Below are positions 1 to 7,577 of a stretch of 64,000 nt of DNA, piece by piece (positions within the stretch are counted from its first letter, which is position 1; every line of letters begins with the position of its first letter). Origin of the DNA: Akkermansia muciniphila (lineage in GTDB: Bacteria; Verrucomicrobiota; Verrucomicrobiia; Verrucomicrobiales; DEV007); NCBI GenBank assembly GCA_945883495.1, contig CAMCXS010000009.1, forward strand, positions 35,238-99,237, read 5' to 3'. The position numbers and the translations under genes are program-made. The notes under the pieces were generated by a model. That model made no database searches. It was not told where the DNA came from and worked only from the letters and a program-made list of their open reading frames with translations.

Positions 1-330
1 CGCCGAGTATGGAACTTTCCAAACCAGATCGGTTGCCTCTGCACAAGTGTCCTCTGCTTGAGGAGGAGTTCCCTCTCCGGGAAGTGCGATTAGTATCGGC
101 TGCGGTAGACGCCGACAGTAGGAATTAACGGCGAAGGCGCGAACCGCAACGAAAGCTAGCGATTGCCCCTCGAGACCGATTGATCGTCCGTGGGAGCTTA
201 CGCTTAAATTGGGCACAAATTGCCGTCCGTAGACTCGGATCGACAGACCTTCATTCAGGAAAGCTTCCAAGCTATATGTGTTTTCATTTTGTCCAATCAT
301 ATGAGTTATGCTGTTATGGTTGTTCTGTAT
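1..330. other. Left-edge region without a supported gene
   Basis: I see no credible coding region here. The sequence is locally AT-richer between about 190 and 350 than most of the window. Every short open frame lacks recognisable protein character. It adjoins the broken CYTH-like gene on its right and may be the debris of the same decayed locus. Confidence 0.4.
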
Positions 331-819
331 TCAACGAAACACTCCGTTTCGGTGAAATTGGGCTAGTCTACGGTTGCGAGTTCTTCCACCAGAGGGGCTT
401 TGGCGACTGAGACTTGGGTGCGTGCGGCATGTTGTGTCCTTCTTGTGGATTGGGCGGTTCTTATTAGTTTTGACCACGCCGCTGGGGAGCGTTTCCAGGA
501 CTTCATTCGCCGCGGAGAGGTATCGGTCGGGAGAGCGGAATTTGAGGTTCAGCTGCGTCTTGCCGTCGTTTTCCCGGCGCACCCGCAGAGCGAGGCTTCG
601 CTGGGAAAGTGCCATGTCCTTGGTATCAAGGTACGAGGTCTTGCGGACTTTCTCTGCATCGTTTTGAGGCTCCACGGCGTCCTTGCCCTCACCGCCAATG
701 ACACGCAAGAGATGCTCCGTAAGAGCCAACACGGCGTTGTAGCCTGCCACGCGGTCGACGAACCGATCGACATTCAACAGGAGCTTGTATTCGCGCGATT
801 TAATGGGGCGATTGGACAT
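331..819 (-). pseudogene. Broken CYTH-like (triphosphate tunnel) domain gene
   Basis: The first ~115 codons read like the N-terminal half of a CYTH-type protein. SREYKLLLN near the start matches the opening strand with its charged residues. YLDTKDMALSQRSLALRVRRE and LKFRSPDRYLSA match the usual tunnel strands (Y-x-D-T ... L-R-V-R-x-E ... L-K). CYTH proteins bind triphosphates and are normally 180-300 residues. Here the character is lost after about position 480, and the frame then runs through basic, Ser/Arg-rich sequence. A neighbouring frame reads RTQVSVAKAPLVEELATVD before a stop, which suggests a frameshift near position 410. No ribosome binding site precedes the ATG at 819. I read it as a truncated, probably non-functional gene. 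Family assignment is tentative. Confidence 0.45.
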
Positions 820-922
820 GGAGGAAATCGTGCGGGGCTGCCGGAGGTCCGTAGACCTGCACGCGGAGTTTTGATAACCGCTGGCTAGGTGGTCTGTCTA
901 TCGTCCGTTACGACGAATTTGC

Positions 923-2143
923 TTGTTTTTCCTACGGCTTGAGCCAATCAGAGAGCTTGTGTCCTCATCCTGCACGCTCACTGCGAAGCTGACTGTTCCT
1001 CTGACCGGCTTGCAGCGCGCCGTGACCCGGGAAGCGGTGTGGGTGGCGGCGCTTGAGTTAGTCAAGACTGCCCTGCCGCTGGACGATGTGATCTTTGTCC
1101 TGGTGGACGATCCCACAGCGCCGGTGTATCTGCGATCCACGGCGGCTGTGAGAGACTGGGAGCGGTTTGCGGGCCTGAGTTTGTCCCGGGAGGGATCCTC
1201 CCTTAGGGAGGGAGCACTTGTGGAAACCATCGATCGGGACCTTGGATCGAACTGCCGATGGCGGCGTGTTTGGGTGGAGGAGATTTTGGAACCGATGGGA
1301 TGGCATTTTGGGATGTACCTGCGCTTCCGGAGTGGTGCGGGGAGAGCGGCGCAAGGCGGGCTGATGGGGCTGCGGGAAGCCTCACGCGGGAAGTTCACTT
1401 TGGCGGAAATGGAGATTGCCACCCACTTGCAGCCCATGCTGGAGGCCGCGGTGCGGCGGGCGGGCGAACAGGAACGGCAGGAGGCCACCCAATTTGCCTT
1501 GCAGCATCTGGTGCGGACGTTGCCATGGCCCGTGGCTGTGGTTGGCGCCGAAGGGGATGTGGTGTTTAGCAATCGGGCCGGTCGCGAAGCGATGGCGGCT
1601 TGGAGTCACGGGGGGATTGCGTTTCTCCGAACCTTGAAGCCCGGCGGGGACCTTCCGCAGGACCTTCAGGCCACCTGCCGGGCGCTCGCTTCGGAGTGGA
1701 GGGATCGGAAAGGTGGTTCGGCCCGGAGTAGTGCCCGGAAGGTAACGCTGAATCACCAAAGTGATCCATCGTTTCGTGCGGAAGTGGAACTCGTGGAAGC
1801 TCCGCCTGGGGGCGGAGCGCAGTCCTCCTTCGTGATTATCTTCTCCATCCCGGCGCCTCGCCACGCGGAGTGCCAGAAGGCGCTGGCGGCGCTGCCGAGG
1901 CTGACCAGCGCCGAACTAGGCGTGGTGCGGCTCGCGGCCGCAGGCGAGGCGAATGGAGAGATTGCCGTGAAACTGGGGGTAAGTCTGAGCACCGTGCGGA
2001 CGCACTTGCGCAATGTTTTCAAGAAGCTAGGAATCAGCTGCCGGTCCCGGCTTGCGCCGTTGAGTGAGGTGTTGGGAAAGTCGTCGCCCGGGGTTGGCAC
2101 CGGGAAGGCTGCTACCGGCGACGGGGAATCCGCGCAGCCGTGA
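923..2143 (+). CDS. LuxR-family transcriptional regulator with PAS-like middle region
   Basis: A DNA-binding regulator of about 406 residues. The C-terminal part (about residues 325-385) is a LuxR helix-turn-helix: LTSAELGVVRLAAAGEANGE, then IAVKLGVSLSTVRTHLRNVF and KKLG, which matches the family signature including the recognition helix. The middle (about 185-230) contains LPWPVAVVGAEGDVVFSNRAG, typical of a PAS fold, so the N-terminal half is probably a sensor. No receiver domain is visible, so it is not a standard response regulator. The longest frame starts at a TTG. In-frame GTG codons near 956 and 1021 are alternatives, and there is no ATG until about 1298, so the start is unsure. The last ~30 residues extend past the usual end of the domain into a region carrying a transposase remnant on the other strand. 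Confidence 0.8.
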   Translation: MFFLRLEPIRELVSSSCTLTAKLTVPLTGLQRAVTREAVWVAALELVKTALPLDDVIFVLVDDPTAPVYLRSTAAVRDWERFAGLSLSREGSSLREGALVETIDRDLGSNCRWRRVWVEEILEPMGWHFGMYLRFRSGAGRAAQGGLMGLREASRGKFTLAEMEIATHLQPMLEAAVRRAGEQERQEATQFALQHLVRTLPWPVAVVGAEGDVVFSNRAGREAMAAWSHGGIAFLRTLKPGGDLPQDLQATCRALASEWRDRKGGSARSSARKVTLNHQSDPSFRAEVELVEAPPGGGAQSSFVIIFSIPAPRHAECQKALAALPRLTSAELGVVRLAAAGEANGEIAVKLGVSLSTVRTHLRNVFKKLGISCRSRLAPLSEVLGKSSPGVGTGKAATGDGESAQP

Positions 2144-2145
2144 AA

Positions 2146-2313
2146 CGGCCCAAGTCCGCGTTTCCAATGGTAAACAGTGGGCGCTGACACGCCGATCCGC
2201 CTGGCGAACGTTGCCACGGACATTCCCGATCGCTGGAACTCGTCTACCAGAGTGGCAATCTCGGCAAGGTCGCAGCGTTTTCGGGATTTACTGCCAGACA
2301 CGCCAGAACCCAT
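2146..2313 (-). pseudogene. IS66 TnpA-like transposase helper fragment
   Basis: The reverse strand encodes about 55 residues resembling the accessory protein of IS66 elements: a basic start, then LAEIATLVDEFQRSGMSVAT, FARRIGVSAPTVYHWKRGL. This is a helix-turn-helix with the Y-x-W-K/R-R-x-L ending typical of that family. The frame then enters the 3' end of the LuxR gene on the opposite strand, where the protein character disappears. No TnpB, TnpC or terminal inverted repeats are visible nearby. I read it as a leftover of an insertion sequence. Confidence 0.5.
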
Positions 2314-2363
2314 GCCTCACTTCACCGCGCTGTCAGCACGGCTTGGCCGAGCGATTGCGCTAG

Positions 2364-2498
2364 GCCGAGATCTTGCGCGTCGCCCTGGACAATCCGCATC
2401 CAGAGGCGCGGGAGTTTGCCCTCCAGTCGCTCTGGGAGTTCGAAGCCGAGGGAGCTCCCTACTCCCGGGACATCCTCGCAGAGTGGCGGCGGCGTTGA
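2364..2498 (+). pseudogene. Orphan C-terminal gene fragment
   Basis: A 44-codon open frame bounded upstream by a TAG at 2361 and ending at a TGA. It reads as convincing protein: EILRVALDNPHPEAREFALQ, SLWEFEAEGAPYSRDILAEW, RRR. There is no start codon in good context. The helical character is that of a HEAT-like end or a conserved small protein, but the family is not recognised. Together with the IS66 fragment it suggests that this stretch was damaged by insertion and deletion. Confidence 0.3.
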
Positions 2499-2653
2499 CT
2501 CTTCTTCGCGTTTGAAATCGTCGAGTGCCCTAAAGTCGCGTCACCGTCCACCAGTATCCTCCCCTCTCTCCCAGAGATCGGGTGCGAATTTGACTGGTGG
2601 ACCGAGGCGAGATTGATCTGGGGAGAACCGATCAATCAGTGATTGGGTCATTC

Positions 2654-2684
2654 CCTCTGTGCTCCCGGTGTCCTCTGTGGTGAA
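2654..2684 (-). repeat. 31-bp dispersed repeat, left inverted copy
   Basis: Read on the minus strand this is TTCACCAC-n-GAGGACAC-n-GGGAGCAC-n-GAGG, with an internal 9-base rhythm. The copy at 13641-13671 is on the plus strand and differs at only the three n positions (28 of 31 identical by eye). The two copies lie in inverted orientation at the edges of the accessory cassette. Confidence 0.7.
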
Positions 2685-2897
2685 GAACTACCATTTCCAC
2701 AAGAGAGACCAGATTCTACCCGTCCTTCTCGTTGGCGAGTGGAGAAACAGCAGACACGCCAAGTGGGGCTGAAGCATGCAAGAGTCCTCACGAGCCCCAA
2801 GCTCAGCAATTTCAGCTCCTCAAACCATTTCGCGAGAACTACGCGTTTTCACGAGTTGTCACTTGCACTCGTCGATTCGCCTGCCTACCAAATTCGC

Positions 2898-5543
2898 ATG
2901 GCGGATGACGTCCTGATCGAGGGTTCTGAATTGGCTGGCTTGAGAACAGGGCTCCGGGAAGTCCTCCCAAAGTTTGGCGATGGCAAAAGCCCTCTAAACG
3001 CCCAACGGATCGACGTTGAATCCTTCAAGCGTTCGGACCGGTCCGCAGCCTGGGAAATCTACATCGAGCTTTCCACTCGGGTCATCTCCAAAGAGCTTCC
3101 GTTTCGGGACGGGGAAGAGAAGTCTGCGCTCGATAGCGTCTACGCCTTCTTCAAGGAAGCTCGGGCCACCCTGCGCAAGCATCCCGGCGCCGTCCTGACA
3201 GCGGTAATCGTCACCAGCCTACTCAATACCGTCATTCGGAAGTTTACCGCCAAGTGGCACGCTCTCTCCGTCGCCGGTCAATTGAGCGGAAACGACGACT
3301 GTCGGCGTTCATTCCGTTCGGAGCTTGAGTCCCTTCAGATGAAGATCGCTCCCTACGGGGAAGCGCTGCGCGTCTTAGCGGGCGACTTTCCTCCGCCGCT
3401 AGCGGAGTCAAAAGAGCTGACTGATGAACAGCCGTCTGAAAGTCCCCAGAAAACAGCGGACTCACCACCTCAGGTGTCTACAAAGCGAAAGCCAGGCATT
3501 CCTCTCAATTTCTCTGAGGTAGAAAGCCGTGAGCTGAAGCGAATTCAAGAGCGAAGGGGAAAAGCCACGAAATTCAACCTGTGCGGCGTGAGTTTTTCTG
3601 GTGGGGGAATCCGGGCTGCAGCTACTTGTCTGGGATTTGCTCAGGGGCTGAAACACTTGTGGCAGGATGTCGATTACCTCTCAACCGTGTCTGGGGGAGG
3701 GTATATCGGAGCTCTGATCCATCAAGAGCTGAATCAGACGATACCCCGCGCTGAGGATGAGCCATTCCTAAAGGGGGCAGCCCAGCACGCTCGAGATAAT
3801 AGCAACTACCTCACCCGCTCAGTTTGGGATTGGATCGCACTCTCCTGCTGGATTCTTTACGGACTGTTCCTTAATCTGTTCTTTTTCGTCTGGATGGGCG
3901 TGATCGGAGGGTGGGCGATCTCTTGCATCGAGAACCTCCCCATCGATCCTGCCATCGCACGCCCGTGGCTGGCAGGTGGCGCCGTTGCGATCCTCGGGGC
4001 CCTTCTCCTCCTGTCCTTGTGGATCGCTTCCCGGCTCGATCACCGCTTACCCTTCGCCGCTCAGGCCCTGCGGTTCCTAGCACGGGTGACGGCTTTCCCG
4101 CTGCTCATCGCACTCACCACTGCTGTAATCGTGTGGTTTGAGTTCTTTCAGACCTCAATGAGAGGCCCTGATCGATTCGTTGGCTTTTCATTTTCAAGCC
4201 AAAATCTGGCCTCCGTTTGCCTAGTCGGTGCGGCAGCTCTTTTTATCGGAGCGATGGTCTGGAGGTCCAATTGGTCGGGCTTCATTCAAATCCTTCTCGG
4301 AACCTTGCCTAGATTCATCGTCGTCGGCTGCGTTGTGGGGGGCGGTTATCTTTTTGACTGGATCTTGCCGTTGCTCGACCGCCTGGATGTTCCCTTCCAA
4401 GCCTGTGATCCTTTGGTCAAGGCAGCTCTCTGCTTAGTCGTAGGCTTACTGGTTCCCGGTCTGTTCCGCGTGAACTGGGCTTCACCGCACGGTTTTTATC
4501 GGCGACGGCTGAAGCGCGGATTCTTGAATCGTAACAGACTCAGAAAGGTCAAGAAAGTATCCTGCGATGGGGTAACCGGGCCTTACCCGCTGTTCAATGC
4601 GACAGTCAATCTCCCCTTGCTGACCACGGAGCGGCTTTGGGACCGGCGCAGCGATTCGTTCATCTTCTCTCCCCTGGCGTTTGGCAGTCGCGTCACAGGT
4701 TACTACACCGCTGACGATTTCGAAGCGCGCAACGGCGGCTTCGACCTCGCCAGTGCGATGGCTGTTTCGGGGGCTGCCTTCGCCCCAAACATGGGCAAAC
4801 TGACCTTACCGTATGCTCGCAAAATGCTTTGCCTTTTTAACATTAGGTTGAGCTATTGGCTCAAGAAGCCCAGTTCATTCTGCCTTTGGCCCTGTCATCC
4901 GGGATATCTGATCCGTGACCTCATGGGTTGGTATGACGGAAGCGAGACCTATCTCAACGTCTCCGATGGGGGGCACTTTGAAAACCTCGGCCTCTACGAG
5001 CTCCTCAAGCGCCGTGTAAACTACATTGTCGCCTTCGATTTTCAGGCCGACCCGCTATGCCGGTGTGATGAGTTCGCCAAGCTGATTTGCTATGCCCGCA
5101 ACGACTTCGGCGTGGATATCGACATCGATTGGAGCCCGCTCAAGCCAAATGAGAATGGGATCAGCTATCGCCACTTTGTTGTTGGACACATCTATTACCC
5201 TGACGACCCCACGCGCGTAAAACCGGGGATCTTGGTTTACATCAAACCGACACTCACCGGGAACGAGGAACCGGACGTGAGGGCTTACAAAGTGATTAGC
5301 CCACAGTTCCCCTTTCATCCGCTGAGCGACCAAGTTTTCGATGAAATCCAGTTCGAAGCCTACCGCAGCCTCGGTGAACACATCGCTCGAGATTTGATCA
5401 GGTGGGGAAGGAACGAACGAAGCTCCCCCACCGAGTCATCCAGCTTTGTTGCCGTTCTCTCGAAGTTAGAAGACAAGCTTGGTCCCGAGAAGCCTACTCC
5501 TGCAGCGCCACTAGAATCATCCCCAGATTCGCCCAATCTGTGA
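2898..5543 (+). CDS. Patatin-like phospholipase with inserted membrane domain
   Basis: Predicted lipid acyl hydrolase of 881 residues from the ATG at 2898. The frame is open further upstream, but that part reads as non-coding and overlaps a dispersed repeat. The patatin oxyanion loop is SGGGIRAA (about residue 234). The nucleophile elbow is STVSGGGYIG (Ser about 265), with Thr in place of the first Gly of G-x-S-x-G. The catalytic Asp lies in VSDGGHFENLG (about 690). Between Ser and Asp lies a block of five or six hydrophobic segments (about 307-530), so the catalytic fold appears to be split by a membrane domain. A further hydrophobic helix lies near residues 97-112. Its 3' end overlaps the convergent NUDIX gene by 50 bases. 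Patatins are common effectors in antiviral systems, but no cyclic-nucleotide synthase is nearby, so a role in immunity is inference from context only. Confidence 0.8.
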   Translation: MADDVLIEGSELAGLRTGLREVLPKFGDGKSPLNAQRIDVESFKRSDRSAAWEIYIELSTRVISKELPFRDGEEKSALDSVYAFFKEARATLRKHPGAVLTAVIVTSLLNTVIRKFTAKWHALSVAGQLSGNDDCRRSFRSELESLQMKIAPYGEALRVLAGDFPPPLAESKELTDEQPSESPQKTADSPPQVSTKRKPGIPLNFSEVESRELKRIQERRGKATKFNLCGVSFSGGGIRAAATCLGFAQGLKHLWQDVDYLSTVSGGGYIGALIHQELNQTIPRAEDEPFLKGAAQHARDNSNYLTRSVWDWIALSCWILYGLFLNLFFFVWMGVIGGWAISCIENLPIDPAIARPWLAGGAVAILGALLLLSLWIASRLDHRLPFAAQALRFLARVTAFPLLIALTTAVIVWFEFFQTSMRGPDRFVGFSFSSQNLASVCLVGAAALFIGAMVWRSNWSGFIQILLGTLPRFIVVGCVVGGGYLFDWILPLLDRLDVPFQACDPLVKAALCLVVGLLVPGLFRVNWASPHGFYRRRLKRGFLNRNRLRKVKKVSCDGVTGPYPLFNATVNLPLLTTERLWDRRSDSFIFSPLAFGSRVTGYYTADDFEARNGGFDLASAMAVSGAAFAPNMGKLTLPYARKMLCLFNIRLSYWLKKPSSFCLWPCHPGYLIRDLMGWYDGSETYLNVSDGGHFENLGLYELLKRRVNYIVAFDFQADPLCRCDEFAKLICYARNDFGVDIDIDWSPLKPNENGISYRHFVVGHIYYPDDPTRVKPGILVYIKPTLTGNEEPDVRAYKVISPQFPFHPLSDQVFDEIQFEAYRSLGEHIARDLIRWGRNERSSPTESSSFVAVLSKLEDKLGPEKPTPAAPLESSPDSPNL

Positions 5544-6483
5544 GCGGACGGTCCAGGAGGTCTCCCAGGCGGTAAACCTCCGTTGTCGTCAACTCGGTCT
5601 CCTCCCTCTGTCCCGCTGGGCCGAGACTGCGGACGTGTTTCATCTCCGCAGCGGTCAGCTTCAGGCTAAAGGCGTGGGCATGATGCGTCGATGTCGTCGC
5701 GGAGACTTGACGGCTTCCCAGGGGCTTGAGGCGGATGACATCGACCCCGAATCCGGTCTCTTCGGAGAACTCCCGCGCGGCATGATTCGCCAGATCGCCC
5801 GCCTTGGAAGCGGAACCGCCAGGCACTTCCCGGACAAACCCGTCCGTCGTCCGCCCGGGGGAACGGAACTCCCGGACCAGGACCACCTGGGTGTCCCGGA
5901 AATCCGCCTTCGGGGGACGATGCCAGGCCACGACGTGGTGGATGTCCGGACGGCTGAAGACGATCTCGTTGGATTTGCTGCGTCCCTCCGCCGCTACCCA
6001 GATGGACACCTTCGCCGCCCAAAAGAACACGAAGGAACCGCCCGGTCCGACCTGGAAGGCCAGGCGCGGATCCACTGATTCCAGCCGGTTCCCCGGGGGC
6101 TGCGCCCGCCACCAGGCCGCGAAGTGGGGGCAGCGACGCAAATACGGAGGGGCTGAATCTGGGAGATCCGCGGGAATCGCTCCCCGGGCTGCGAGCAGCT
6201 CCTCCCCGCGAGAGCGAGCCTTTTCCCCAGAGAAGAAGACCGGGACACCCCAGGTTTCCGCGATGGTCAGGAGCGCACGGCTGGCGCCACCGCGGGCGGA
6301 CAGGCGGAGAATCAGGTCCAAGCCGCCTCGTCGCACGGCCTCGGAGGCGAACTCCGCGACCAGGGACACCACGGCGGTAAGCGGCCCGTGTGACAGCGCC
6401 GGAAAATCGTAGATCAAGATCTCCGCGCGCAGGAGAACCGCCGCCGCCACTTCGGTCCCAGGTTGTCGCCAGACCATGCCCAT
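5494..6483 (-). CDS. Two-domain NUDIX hydrolase with unknown N-terminal domain
   Basis: The C-terminal third (about residues 190-320) is a NUDIX fold. It has VVLVREFRSPG, the box G-G-S-A-S-K-A-G ... REFSEETGF, and a following strand with SATTSTHHAHAFSL. The catalytic REFSEE core is intact, while the Glu of G-x5-E is replaced by Gly. NUDIX enzymes cleave nucleoside diphosphates linked to another group, such as ADP-ribose or NADH. The first ~130 residues look like a Rossmann-like alpha/beta domain (AEILIYDFPALSHGPLTAVV, then WGVPVFFSGEKARSRGEELL), which I cannot assign. A nucleoside-deoxyribosyltransferase-like fold is possible. The gene lies 140 bases downstream of the FGE-like gene on the same strand and overlaps the end of the patatin gene by 50 bases. 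A role in removing or making a nucleotide signal for the TIR protein is conjecture. Confidence 0.75.
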   Translation of the reverse strand: MGMVWRQPGTEVAAAVLLRAEILIYDFPALSHGPLTAVVSLVAEFASEAVRRGGLDLILRLSARGGASRALLTIAETWGVPVFFSGEKARSRGEELLAARGAIPADLPDSAPPYLRRCPHFAAWWRAQPPGNRLESVDPRLAFQVGPGGSFVFFWAAKVSIWVAAEGRSKSNEIVFSRPDIHHVVAWHRPPKADFRDTQVVLVREFRSPGRTTDGFVREVPGGSASKAGDLANHAAREFSEETGFGVDVIRLKPLGSRQVSATTSTHHAHAFSLKLTAAEMKHVRSLGPAGQREETELTTTEVYRLGDLLDRPLTDWANLGMILVALQE

Positions 6484-6623
6484 GAGCCACTAGAATCCCG
6501 CCGGCTCACCGTGCGCAAGAAGGAACTCCGGATCGGTGTCACGGCGCACACTCCGCGGCCCGGCTTCCGGCGCGGGCTACGCACCGGCCTCCAGCGCGTG
6601 CCGCTCCGCTTTTTTCATTCGGG

Positions 6624-7460
6624 TTACGGAGGGGTGGATTTTGCCGGACCGGGGACCAAACAAACACGGAATCCCTGGTACCTGACCCGGTCGGACGGAT
6701 GCCTCCCGTTCCGGAAGGCGGAACGGCACCCCCAGGCCGCGTAGAGCCAGGACCCACCACGGAACACGCGAAGCGGGTCTTCGGGATGCTCGTGGATTTC
6801 GTTCACCGGATCCTCGACACCGTCGGCCCGTTTCGCATACGCGGCGGAATCCCAGGCATCCTGGCACCATTCGTCGACGTTCCCGTGCATATCGAACAGG
6901 CCAAAACCGTTGGCGGACTCGGCACCTTTGCCCCGGACCGCGTGCGTGCTTCCTTTCTGAAAATCTTCACCGTACCAACCCACCGCGTCGAGCGCCCCAG
7001 TGCCGGACCCCTTCCAATAATCGGTATTGGTTTCCGCCCGGCAGGCCCGCTCCCATTGAGCCTCCGTGGGGAGGCAAGCGTGGCCATTGCGGAAATCACG
7101 CGGGAACCGGCGGCGGCAGCGTTCCGTGAGCCAGGCGCAAAAGCCGGCGGCCTCGTCCCAAGCCATGTTTTCCGCCGGATGATCGGGGCGGTCCAGAAAG
7201 TGATTCCGATGCTTCGGCTTCCAGCAGGCGAACTGCGCCTGGGTCACCGGAGTTGCCCCGAGCCAATAATCCCGGGTGAGGATCACGCGATGGACGGGTT
7301 GTTCCGCAGTCGATTCGAGCGAACCCATCCGGAACCCCTCGGGCCCGGTCGCCGGGATATGGCGGAAGCGCATCTCCACGCTCCCCCAATCCTTGGCCGT
7401 GGGGAGGCGGATGACGTGCGGTTTGAGGATGCGGTGGCACCGGCGGTCCTGGGGAGCCAT
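6624..7460 (-). CDS. FGE-sulfatase-like (SUMF1) domain protein, copy 1
   Basis: A 278-residue protein made almost wholly of a formylglycine-generating-enzyme-like domain. It has MRFRHIPATGPEGFRMGS at the start of the fold, TPVTQAQFACWKP, LPTEAQWERACRA, GLFDMHGNVDEWCQDAWD, RVFRGGSW and GFRVCLV at the end. The ATG at 7460 was chosen because the N-terminus then aligns with its paralogue at 10641. In true FGE two Cys five residues apart do the oxidation. Here only the second is kept (WGCRSAFR), and the earlier position is Tyr, so sulfatase maturation is unlikely. Such domains also serve as recognition modules in bacterial conflict systems. It is transcribed divergently from the LRR-Roc-TIR gene, with 117 bases between starts, and is followed by the NUDIX gene. 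Confidence 0.85.
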   Translation of the reverse strand: MAPQDRRCHRILKPHVIRLPTAKDWGSVEMRFRHIPATGPEGFRMGSLESTAEQPVHRVILTRDYWLGATPVTQAQFACWKPKHRNHFLDRPDHPAENMAWDEAAGFCAWLTERCRRRFPRDFRNGHACLPTEAQWERACRAETNTDYWKGSGTGALDAVGWYGEDFQKGSTHAVRGKGAESANGFGLFDMHGNVDEWCQDAWDSAAYAKRADGVEDPVNEIHEHPEDPLRVFRGGSWLYAAWGCRSAFRNGRHPSDRVRYQGFRVCLVPGPAKSTPP

Positions 7461-7577
7461 GGATGGGAGATCTGTTATCGCTGAGGCGGGGCGTTGGCAA
7501 TGGTTCTGTGGAGTGCTACGTCGAGCGGCAGCACGCCAGATCTTGAATTCCCGCCTGACCGGCGGTATCACCCTGGC

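Noticed and set aside
30..60. Third copy of the 31-bp island-edge repeat
   Set aside because: Only CCTCTG and GTGTCCTCTG match, and the spacing differs by three bases, so it could be chance.
1753..2313. Full-length 186-residue minus-strand protein
   Set aside because: Only its first ~55 codons look like protein. The rest is antisense to the LuxR helix-turn-helix, which is clearly the coding strand there.
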